64,000 bases of DNA from the NCBI RefSeq assembly GCF_000003815.2, contig NC_049995.1, positions 11,700,933-11,764,932 of the forward strand, written 5' to 3'. Numbering within the stretch: position 1 is the first letter of the stretch; every line of letters begins with the position of its first letter. The DNA comes from Branchiostoma floridae (lineage: Eukaryota; Chordata; Leptocardii; Amphioxiformes; Branchiostomatidae). The position numbers and the translations under genes were made by a program. The notes below the pieces were generated by a model. That model saw nothing but the letters and a program-made list of their open reading frames with translations, ran no database searches and had not been told where the DNA came from. This document shows, in pieces, positions 43,187 through 53,771 of this stretch.

Positions 43187-46100
43187 ATGGCCGCCGCAGA
43201 CCAAGAACTCCACGCCAGCGCAGTTCTTCCCCGTTCCTACCAAGACGAGAGCTATCTGCGCGGGTTTCTTGGAACTGTGTGTGACTTACAGAAGGATGGG
43301 GTGCTGCAGGATGTCGTCCTTGAAGTCGAGGGCCGGCGGTTTTCCTGTCATCGGCTTGTTCTGTCCGCGGCCAGCCCTTACTTCAGGGCCATGTTTACAA
43401 GTGACATGGCGGAAAGTCGGCAGAAGACGGTTGTTTTACATGTAGGGTTACTGTGATGTGTGGTTAGAATTGAGCGATCTATAGGGGACATTCATGGATT
43501 CTACGTATCATAGGGGAAAACCCATTTTTACCAAAATATAAAAATCTCATTTTCTGTGTCCCTCGCTATGCCCCCTCCCCACTTACTGACGTCTTTGGTA
43601 TGTAGGGTCAAAGGTCAACATAGTGGGTCGCAAATTACAATCATGAGCGTATGTTTTTAACAAAAAAATAGTTTCTTATAGTTAATGTCAACATTTCGTT
43701 ATATGTTCAAGACGTAGTAGAGGTAGGGTTACCGTGATGTGTGGTTAGAATTGATAGAGTAAAACAGAAAACTTTAAAAGTCCCTACGTATCGTAGAGAA
43801 CTGTTATTCATTGTTAATCAACCCAAAGCAAGCAAGGCCCTATCCACTTACTAGTACTGACCTCTTTGTTATTAGCCCTTTCACAGAGGTTACTACTAGC
43901 ACGCATGTGCGGGAAATAGGTATCCTAGGAAATTCTAATGTCAAAGGAGCACTTAGTCATTTCGACCAACAATGTCCGGAACGTAATGGCAACGCAAAAT
44001 GGCGAAATGTTTCCGTTCTGGGCCCTTCACCTTTGACATACCACCCAGAATTCCTGTCGCCCGCACATCCGTAGTGAATTCTGTGATTTAGCTAATTCAT
44101 GAGCTAAAAATCAACTTGGAAAAATCATTATGAGCATGTATCTTTAGCTAAAATAGAATAGGTTACAGTTATTAGAAACAGATCAGGAACAAGCATGTGA
44201 AATAAGAAAAGTAGAGCGTAATCAGCGTATACAGATAGAATAGCTAAATAGGATAAACATTTGATCTTCATTTGGTAATCAAAGTAATACGTGATATTTT
44301 CTCCCTGATAACAATAGGTTAAATGGAAAACGTTTGGACATTGTTACATTACTTTGTTTTGCAGTGTTTGGATGCAAGCGTTTTGGGAGAGATCCTAAGT
44401 TACATCTACTCAGGAACCATCCATGTGTCCATGGACAAAGTGCAGCCCCTGTACCAGGCAGCCGACCTCCTCCAACTGGACTATGTGAGAGACAAATGCA
44501 ACAGCTACATGGCCATGAACGTGGAGCGCTCCACCTGTGTGGACCTGTACATGTTTGCTGATGTCTTCTCTCTGAACAATGTCTTGATACTTTGCCTGCA
44601 GTCGATCCATAGAAACTTTGTTGAGGTGAGTCTATTATTTTAGAAGGTTACGTTTTCTCTCCCAGAAAGGGTTTGGAATCTGTCAAGAAGAGTTTTCATT
44701 CATTAGATTCTTAGCTGTTATAGAAGAATAGAGCAAACTTTTGATGCTATTTTTTTTTTCAGTTTTCACAAACCGTTACCAATGAAACTATATATGTACA
44801 TGAACTCTGTACCCCATGCACAGGTTGCCTCCAGCGAGGAGTTTTGCAGCCTGAGTGTGAATCAGCTGACTGAGATCATCAGCCACGATGAGCTGGATGT
44901 TACAGAGGAGATAACAGTGTGGGAGGCTGTGGTGAGATGGGTGCAGCATAGTAAGAAGGAGAGGTATGTTTTGATGTCTACCTTGTCTCTACTTCATTGC
45001 ATAATTGACTGCAGAAACTTTCTTCTTTTGGCAAATGGCATTTGCTACTTTTAAGGTTTGTTATCCCAGAAATCTTTGCAGCAAGGTAAAAAATAATGCC
45101 ATCATCTATCCTGTAGACTGCACCACCTACCCAGCATCCTCCCTAACATCCGCTTTAACCAGTTGACCTCAGACGACACGGCAGCCATTTTAGAACACCC
45201 CCTTGTTAAGGAGGATTCTGGGATTTCTGAGGTCATCAATAATTTGATACAGAAAGGGAACCCCGCCCTGAAGTCGAGGCATGGGGTTACCATGGAGATG
45301 GCTCTGCTATACAAGTTAGAGCATAGGTTGGTAAATACTTTTTCTTTATCATTATATATTCGTTGGATTTTCTACGACTTGAACAATTATCTATACTAAA
45401 GCAACTTTTTGTAAGACCACAAGACAAAATTTCGTGACAGTGTATGTTGTGGGTTTGGTCTTATCCGTAAAGAAAAGGCATGACTTTGCTGTCCAGTTTC
45501 ATTTGAGTTTGCAATTTATTTTATTCCCCTTCAGTTCAAATGAGCTCCTCTTCATGAACCCTCGGGAAGGGAAGTACATCAGCTGCAGCTATAAAGCTGA
45601 AGACTTTCCTGGTTACACAGCCACCACAGTCACCGGTGATAACAGCATTTACATCCTGAAAACAAAAAAAGAATCAGAGGGAGAGGAACAGCTTTCTCTC
45701 TTCAAGTACAACCATGTAAAGAATGTTTGGGAACTTGCAGATTTGTCCTCAACATCCAGGGAACCGGGAACCCACATCAAGTACCTTTTTGAAGTTGATC
45801 AGATTTTGTATTACATGTATATCATTATGGTTGATTATTACGATCCATCTCGAAAAGTTCCGTTGAGAAAGTACAACCAGCACACAAACCAGTGGCAGGA
45901 GTGTTCACAGCTACGACCGAAGGACAGTAGATACCACGGTGACTGTGCAGCATTGTCCTGTGGCGCACACCTCTATTTCCTCACAAGCACGGAAGTGCAT
46001 CGCTACGACCCAATGGAGGACAGGTGGAGCAAGCGGACCCCACCGGGGATCATTGATGTAGTCCATACAGCTGTTGCCATGGGAACAGAGATTTTCTGTA

Positions 46101-46424
46101 CAGATCTCTACTTCGATAAGACCATGGTGTACGACACAGAGTCAGACCGCTGGCAGAAACTTCAGTTTGCCGCCCCCTGAACACGATTATATGGATGTTG
46201 ATCCTAGTCTTTTCGTAATGGAGAACCAGCTGCACATATTCTTAAGATATATTAGTGACTTTGAGGAAGAAGAAGAAGAAGACAAATATCGGGTATATGT
46301 GTATGATAGGTCGGATGACGCCTGGAGAGACTTGAAGGCTACTCTGCCCAATGAGAGTTATACAACGTGTGCCTGCTATTGCCCTGTTGCACGTATCAGT
46401 CTACCATATCTTAATGGTACATGA
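43187..46424 (+). pseudogene. K5: BTB-BACK-kelch gene with a one-base frameshift
   Basis: Exons: 43187-43441, 44365-44625, 44824-44963, 45117-45326, 45535-46424. Exons 1-4 are intact and in phase. In exon 5 a run of five C's (46173-46177) leads straight to a TGA at 46178-46180, and the remaining kelch blades (from PPPEHDYMDVDPSLFV to the C-terminus) read on in the next frame to 46424. One base too many in the C-run accounts for this. The exon 1 donor is CAT|GTAGGG where all other copies have CAG|GTAGGG or CAG|GTAAGG, and the upstream TGACCT box is lost (CACCTTTAAACCC). An alternative exon 4 donor at 45315 is possible. The homopolymer could be a sequencing error, but three weakened features together favour a decaying gene. 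Without the shift it would give about 584 aa. An AATAAA lies at 47473-47478. Confidence 0.75.
43605..43617 (+). promoter_or_regulatory. DR1 site in K5 intron 1
   Basis: GGGTCA-A-AGGTCA, a near-consensus DR1 (13 bp), at the same relative place as in K4, K6 and K7. It is kept although the upstream box of this gene is degenerate. Confidence 0.5.
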
Positions 46425-48171
46425 AAACATTATGTTGTACTTTCCAATATTTATAAGCAAGATAAGAATATGTCAAAGACAATGCAAAACCGATTAACAA
46501 CATTTGTTGAGATCTCGAGCTATCTCCAATGCCCATAAATGGGACAGCTTTTATATTAGATTTCATTGTTGGGTACAACTTTACAGACATACTTTCTTCT
46601 TTCTAGTATAAGGGACTGATGTAACGGTTATGACTTACTTAGACTTACATGTAGACTTAGTATGTCTTGTTTCTAGTAACACATTGGGCAGCAAGCAGTC
46701 TCCATTCAGGGCGGTTCTGACTCAAATCAGTAGTTAGTACCTGATGTAGTCAGCCAGGTACCATCCTGATTTACTAGGCCTCCCATGCTGTTCTCAAACC
46801 AACTCACGATCTAGTTTGTGAGTGGAGAGTATGTAAGCCCTGGTAAAGTACAAGTAGCCAATGCTGTCACATTTCCAAACGGTGTCCGGGTCGGGCAGCT
46901 TTCGGGGACGAAAAGTATAGTATTAAAGAGAAAGAAGTACACACAACGCAATAAATCGGTCATAATTTGTATATATTCCTTGATGTGAAAATATTTTTGT
47001 TAGTTCCCCCAAATATCCCGGCTGACCCTAGGTTTGAAAATGTGTCCGTATAAAATGCCATCCATGCTAAGACATATAACCTTTGTGAAGCTTTTGCAAT
47101 AATTGTACACGTAATTCAACGGTAATGTTCAACTTGTACATTTGATACGTTATTTGCGAGGTGTAGGTAACATTTTGTGTTGATTACTTTGCAGTTTTGT
47201 TTCACTAAAGAAGCCAGTTGCGAAGTTACATCTATTCATTTTTAGATCCTGTGTATTTTTTTTCTTGCCGTGTGCGATTAATTTCGTAACTTTATATGTT
47301 AGCCTGACTAAGTTGCACTTCTGGATACCCATTACTGACCAGGACCCTCTGGACGTCGTAGAGCCCAGGACGGTGACAATTTGTTCAATACAATTTCATT
47401 TAGATTATGCCGGTTGACAAGTTTCCCAGTTGTGTTTGAAAAATGTATCGTCTTGTGTCATTTTTTTTAAACAATAAACACCTACTGATGGAACAAAGAG
47501 TCGTTCTTTTGTGAACTGCTATACATTATGATCAATACGGATCATTGTACTTTGTAGAAGCGACCAGGACATGTCAAGTTCCATGGTAGTGTAAGAAACC
47601 AAAAATTGCCAGAAATTCTTGTTTTCATGCAGTGTCTTGGAAAAAAAAAACATTTATGATTTGTGTCTCTTTGAATACCACTAAAGATGGCAGGTAAAAT
47701 GCAACTTATACTGTAAAGTGTTAATGCAGGTTATCAGTCAGATAAACCTCTCGTGGAAGGTTATATTTTGACAAGATTTTTTTATTCACTTCTGGTGATT
47801 GTAACTCGCTGCCTCTATGGTCTCTATATCTATCAAGTGTCAGGACCTTCTCACGTAGTAGTTGCCCTCGGACTGCCAATGCACCCAAAATCCGTCTTCT
47901 TGATATATGATAGTAAGGTATTAATGTATTACTCCGAGTGGGCCTAAAACGTAGTAAAAGAGATCCGAGCCAAAAAATGAAAGGCTGCATTGAAGCGTGT
48001 TTTAGCGGTCAAAAAATTTCTCTAAGCCAGCTAAAGTGATCTCAAAAGTTAGATTGGTGAAAGTTTGATTTCAACTGAGGAAAGTAGCAGGTAAGGTTTG
48101 GCAGCCGCTCACTTGGTCGGAGGTACACAGTGCATACTGCTACGCTATGTAGATAATCAGTGTATATAACT
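46425..48171. other. K5 3' flank and K5-K6 spacer
   Basis: Contains AATAAA at 47473-47478 in the shared context 'acaataaacacctactgatgg'. No further gene is recognised. Confidence 0.45.
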
Positions 48172-48184
48172 CACCTTTGACCTT
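48172..48184 (-). promoter_or_regulatory. DR1-like box upstream of K6
   Basis: CACCTTTGACCTT, the same 13-mer as upstream of K1, 18 bp before the K6 ATG. Confidence 0.45.
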
Positions 48185-48202
48185 ACTTTAATCATCATCA
48201 AC

Positions 48203-51200
48203 ATGGCTGCCGCGGACCACGTCAGCGCAGATCGTCCTCGTTTCTACCAAAACGAAAGCTATCTACACGGTTTTCTTGGAACTGTGGGTGACTTACAGAA
48301 GGATGGGGTACTTCAGGATATCGTCCTTGAAGTCGAGGGCCAGCGGTTTCCCTGCCATCGGCTTGTTCTGTCCGCGGCCAGCCCGTACTTCAGGGCCATG
48401 TTTACGAGTGACATGGCGGAAAGTCGGAAGGAAACGGTCGTTTTACAGGTAGGTTCGGTGTTACGTATGGTTTTAGTAGAGTGAGAAAGAGAACTTCCAA
48501 ATGCGGTACGTATCACAGACAACGTAAAAATAATAGAGAAAACCCATTGTTTACCAAACTACCAAATATTGAAATGTCCTTTGATGCCCATAATCCCCCT
48601 CCCCATCTACTGGCCGCTCCTTGGGGTTAAAGGTCAACTTTGGAAGGAGTGGCTGTAGTAGACACACACGGTGTTATACCGCGCCTTTACGGAGTGGCTG
48701 AAAACATGTATTTTCAATTGAAAACACAGTTTTACAGTTATCAGAAACGTGTGGCTATACGTGCAAATAGTAGCTGTGGAAGTGAGAGCAAGGAGTGAGT
48801 AAGTGAGCAAATAGAGTAGAGTTACTTATATAGGACCTTAATAATAATATTTAATAATAAAATGAAAATGTGACTCTCATATTACAAAAGAAATAAATTT
48901 GTGATATTTTCCCCTACTATATATATACATGTACCCCAATATATGAAACGTTTGCACATTGTTGCATTTTATTATTGTTTTGCAGGGCTTGGATGTAGAC
49001 ATTTTTGGGGAGATCCTGAGTTACATCTACTCGGGAACCATCCATGTGTCCATGGACAAAGTGCAGCCCCTGTACCAGGCAGCCGACCTCCTCCAGCTGG
49101 ACTATGTGAGAGACACATGCGGCACCTACATGGCCATGAACGTAGAGGGCTCCTCCTGTGTGGACCTGTACAAGTTTGCTGATGTCTTCTCTGTGGACAT
49201 TGTCACAAAGAGTTGTCTGAAGTGGAAGGCCAGTCACTTTACTGAGGTTGGCCTTCATACCGGGTTATTCAGATATTACAAATAGCAATTCCATTTTGTA
49301 TTATTTATATTGCACACACTGAAATTGATATAGAACTAAAGAAAATATGTGATTGAAATTTGGAAATGAAGCTTTGTATCATTTATGGAAAATAGACCCA
49401 GCATAACAAAATGTCTTTGAAAAAAGACCAGGGGTGGGTTACGGTACAGAAAATACAGGTTCGGTTCAGGTTCAGAGCATCAGGTCGACCGGTCCATAAC
49501 CTGGACCTGAACCTGGACCTGATTCAGTCTGAGAGAACGTGTGAATGGACGATACTCAGAATGATGGTCAATTTCGCAACAAAAAAAATCTGTATTTTTT
49601 TTGGGGGGGGGGGGGATTCAACTCCCACTGGCATTTTAAAATTATACAAGGCTAACTGCCTCTACAATTGACTGTAAACTTGGTAGAAATGACTATAGAC
49701 TCTACTTTACTTCGCTCTTGTTATTTTTCTAGACCGGTAAGCCCCGAAACATGTGAATTCATGATCATATAATCTGTTTATTTTCCAAAAGGTCCAACAT
49801 TCGGTCTACCAAATTTTTTCAGGTCCGGTTTTTCTGGACCGGTCGAAGAAGAAAAATTGGTTTGGTACCAGTACCGGTACACGGGTGTACCGGTACTGGT
49901 ACCAAACCATTTTTTCTTCTTCGACTGGTCCAGAAAAGGCGGATCTGAAAAAATTACACCAGTGTACCAGTACCCGGCCCCAATATGGACACTTGAAAAT
50001 AAGAACATTTTGATGTGCAAAGATTATGTGTGACAGGTCGTTGAGTGATGAAACAAACTGCTACTTTGCTGCGTGCTTGAGAAGCTGGTGTGTTATGCCG
50101 ATGTGCGGTTGTACTGGCTGTACAACTACAGATACAAAGAATTTAGTTGTATTTTCGATCAGCATAATACAAGTTGCCATATACACATTTACTCTTGTAT
50201 GTCCGAACAATATTAATTCACACACATCGTGTATTTTGCATCTCTACAGGTTGCCTCGAGTGAGGAGTTCTGCAGCCTGGGTATGAATGAGCTGACAGAT
50301 ATCATCAGCCACGATGAGCTGGATGTTAAAGAGGAGACAACAGTGTGGGAGGCTGTGGTGAGATGGGTACAGCACAGCAGGAAAGACAGGTGGGTGTCAG
50401 TGCTGTATAAGTGAATACTGTGGTTTTAAAATGCAAAAAACATGTAAATAAATGACTATGAAACATGTTTGATAAAGACGCTGCTGCCTTACTACAAAAT
50501 CAACTGAAGCCACCCCTAACCCTGAACCCCACAGACTGCACCACCTACCCAGCATCCTCCCTCACATCCGCTTCAACCTGCTGACCTCAGACGACACGGC
50601 AGCCATTTTGAAACACCCGCTGGTCAAGGAGAATCGTAAGAGTTCTGAGGTCATCAGAAAGGTGACACAGAAAGGGAATCCCAACCTGAGGCCGAGGCTT
50701 GGAATGTATACAGAAGTGGCCATACTGAAAAATTGGGCCGAAAAGTTGGTTTATACTTATTTGTTAGATTTTTGAAGCTGTGAACAGTCCTTGCACAATA
50801 TTATTCCACATTTAATTGTCCTGTAAGCATTGGATATACAATGTATCTAATTCAGAACTACATATATTCAAGGCCATTTCCTAACAGACTACATGATTAC
50901 ATTTCATAGAACAGTGCATGCTGTGATTTCAGCCTCATTATTATACTAGTAAAAAGATTTAACCCTATTCAGACCAGGCCTTTTTGGGCATCCCTGGTGC
51001 TTTTGAGGCCCGCTCTTTCTGACTCCTATAACTCTAAAACGATTTATCATATGGCCACCAAATTTTTCGAGCATGATGTAGACATAATATCTAACAATTT
51101 AAAGATAAATGACGCAACGATGACTCAATGTAATGTAATTATGACGTCATCAATTTGACCTTATTGGCTGGAACCATGAAAAGGCGGTATTCCCAGAAAA

Positions 51201-52759
51201 CTTGAAGGCATGCTACAAAAATGTAACCGCAAGTGCAGATGACAGTCTCTATCTAAGATACCAGTTGGGCTCCACCATCTTATATCTACCTCCTTGAATG
51301 TTCAAAACTATATTATTGGCGATAAATAATCGCGAAAGACAACGGAAATAGACTAAGAATGTTCATTTAGACGTTTTTTATGAAAAAATACCAGTTAGTT
51401 ACAACTTATTAGAGATAATAAGCTAGTTATTCTTGATCTGTTCACACCGTCCGCCATCTTGGATTTTTGCCCGTGACATCATTACATCAGCATAATTTAT
51501 GCAAAATTAATTACGAAAGATATTCTAGATAATGTGCGATGTAATATACGTAAGAAAATAGCAGTGATATAGCAAATAAACGTGAAAATACATTGTTAGA
51601 ACCGAAATTTGCGATTTTCGTCAAAAGTGTCTGTCAATAAACGGTTGCCATGGCAACAAGAAAAATTGAATATTTTCAAACATTGTAAAATTCTTCCCAA
51701 CTAATTTTAGGAAAAGTCACCAAGTTTGTTTGGTGACTCTAGCGTAAGCCGTTCTTGGTGACTCTAGCGTATGCCGTTCTGGCGTTATGCGACATGAAAG
51801 TTCATGGACCTCAAAAGCCTATCCCCAATCTGAATAGGGTTACGTTTCTTCAAGTCCATATTTATTTACAATTTCCGATGTGTTTTTCCTTCTCTAGTGG
51901 CATTGAGCTCCTCTTCATAAACCCTCGGGGAGGTAAGTTCATCAGCTGCACTTACAGCCCAGAAGACCTTCCTCGTCCTTCACACATGACAGTCACCAGT
52001 GATAACGAGATCTATATCCTGACAAGAGAGGAATCAGAGGTTGAAACTCAGCTGTCCCTGTTTAAGTACAACCCTGCTAAAAACGTGTGGGAAGATGCAG
52101 GTGTGCCCTCAATATCTAGAGAGCGGCATCAGAAGTGGTCTTTCTTCAAGGAACTGCTCTTTGAAGTTGATGGGACTTTGTATTACGTTCCTGTTGATGA
52201 AGATCGGTCTTTGGTGCAGATGAAAAAGTACAACCGGCACACGAAACAGTGGCTGGAGTGTTCACCGTTGCACTTCGACGATTTTGAAGACGGTGATGAC
52301 CCCCCTCATGCACTGTCTTGCGGTTCACACATCTATCTCTTAGCAAACGAGGTCATGCATCGCTACGACCCGAGCCTGGACCAGTGGAGCAAGCGAACCC
52401 CACCGATGGACATGCCTGAACTCTCTACAGCCGTCGCCATGGGAACAGAGATTTTCTGCGCAGACGTTGACTTTACTGATACCATGGTGTACGACACAGA
52501 GTCAGACCGCTGGCAGAAACTGCGATGCTTGCCAAACGCAGAAGACCTTGATATTGATGATCTTCCCTATCTTTTCGTCTTGGAGAATCAGCTCCACATA
52601 TTGGTAACCGGTGCATACAACGCACCTGTGGTATATGCGTATGACAGGTCTGCTGATTCCTGGAAAGACGTAGCCACCCTGCCCAATGAGAGATATCATG
52701 CGTATGGTTGTTCTTCCCCTGTGGCACGTATATACCTACCATATCTTAAGGAGGCATAA
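48203..52759 (+). CDS. K6: BTB-BACK-kelch protein, 572 aa
   Basis: Likely Cul3 adaptor. Exons: 48203-48448, 48986-49246, 50250-50389, 50535-50744, 51898-52759. The short N-terminus (MAAADHVSADRPRF) resembles K1 in length. Exon 4 ends KNWAEK and joins across phase 2 to NGIELLFINP. The kelch exon is one of the shortest (287 codons), with blade ends YNPAKNVW, YNRHTKQW, YDPSLDQW, YDTESDRW and YDRSADSW. Two introns have been invaded: intron 2 by a foldback element (49433-49983), and intron 4 by a TTAA element that ends only 58 bp before the exon 5 acceptor TCTCTAG. An AATAAA lies at 53432-53437. Confidence 0.87.
48624..48636 (+). promoter_or_regulatory. DR1-like site in K6 intron 1
   Basis: GGGTTAAAGGTCA, identical to the 13-mer in K4 intron 1, at about 176 bp from the donor. 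Confidence 0.45.
49433..49983. mobile_element. Foldback element in K6 intron 2
   Basis: Imperfect inverted ends (GGGGTGGGTTACGGTACAG and the complement of TGTACCAGTACCCGGCCCC). Inside lies a nearly perfect hairpin at 49809-49958 with arms of about 74 bp around a GG centre at 49883-49884, rich in GGTACCGGTAC words. Related to the element at 35612-36064. A poly-G tract at about 49601-49614 lies within it. Confidence 0.65.
50959..51843. mobile_element. TTAA-type MITE in K6 intron 4
   Basis: CCCTATTCAGA (50963-50973) and TCTGAATAGGG (51829-51839) are perfect 11-bp inverted ends, flanked by TTAA on the left and TTAC on the right. Inside are GGTTGCCATGGCAAC, 'gcgttatgcgacat' and 'gccatcttggattttt', all of which also occur inside the 42-kb element, so the two share ancestry in their cores. 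No open reading frame. Confidence 0.7.
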
Positions 52760-53742
52760 AAACACTACTTCTTGCGCGCACATTTTTCAGCGTTGATGTA
52801 AATTATAATGATCTAGAGAGCACTGTTCACTGGACCGTTAAGTTCAATGAAAATTTTGTTTAGGTCTCGGGTTTTGCCGAATGCCTCCACTTTGTGAGAG
52901 GCCTTATGATATCGCACTTTTATACTTTTATGTAGCAGTTTGATCTTTGACAAAAGCCTTTGCTTTTTTCTTATAATTATCGGACATTTACGGAATTGAA
53001 ATTGTGTTTCACGTAAGTGCCAATTTGGGACTGACCGAAGTGATTTCTTGTGTCTTCAGGTCTAACAACAGTTGTTATATCTTTCGTAAAACTTTGACAT
53101 TTTCTGTAGTTGTATTGTATTATTAGATTTCTAATGTTACTTATAGTGTGCTTAATTTTGTATCTGTTTTTTCGTACGTCATATACGTTAGCCTAACTAA
53201 ATCACACAGGTAGCAAACCTGACACTGGCTAGACCCCCCAGGGAGGGACTAGATCCCTGGCTGGTGAAATGTTGTAACGCCGTGAGGAATGATGAGGATC
53301 ATACGGACTAACTTGTTATATGTTCTCTGATCTTAACTCTTGCCAAAGAAGCTACTTTCAATGTTATACACATTTAGTTAGATTGCACCAGTTTTTATGT
53401 TTCTATATATCTTTTCGGATCGAGTTTCAACAATAAAGATCTACTGATAGGTACAAATACATCTATGATTTTTAAATTTCTTAATTAAATTACACAAATC
53501 AACTGTCGATTTGCATGATATGTATTTTATTGTGTGCGTCATTACCTAAGCTATATAAACACAGAAAGTCATTGCAATCCTGACTGATGTGTTACGCCAA
53601 AGTGTGGTTTTATGCCCTATGTCGATATCGATACAGATACAGATCCGTCAACACATTCTAGAGATATTCTCCTGTAAGCTTTGCGACAAAATCGACCCCC
53701 GTACTTACTGTTACATTATGTGGGTAATCAGTGTGTACCTTT
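52760..53742. other. K6 3' UTR and K6-K7 spacer
   Basis: 3' UTR to AATAAA at 53432-53437. The last 60 bases carry the array's upstream words (TTACATTATGTGGGTAATCA). Confidence 0.5.
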
Positions 53743-53755
53743 TGACCTGAGGTCA
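53743..53755. promoter_or_regulatory. TGACCT-G-AGGTCA site upstream of K7
   Basis: In K7 the shared CCTTTTGACCT box is directly followed by GAGGTCA, giving two diverging half-sites with 1-bp spacing. It is 17 bp before the ATG. Like the boxes in the other copies it is of nuclear-receptor type, but the arrangement differs. Confidence 0.45.
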
Positions 53756-53771
53756 TACCATCACCATCAAC

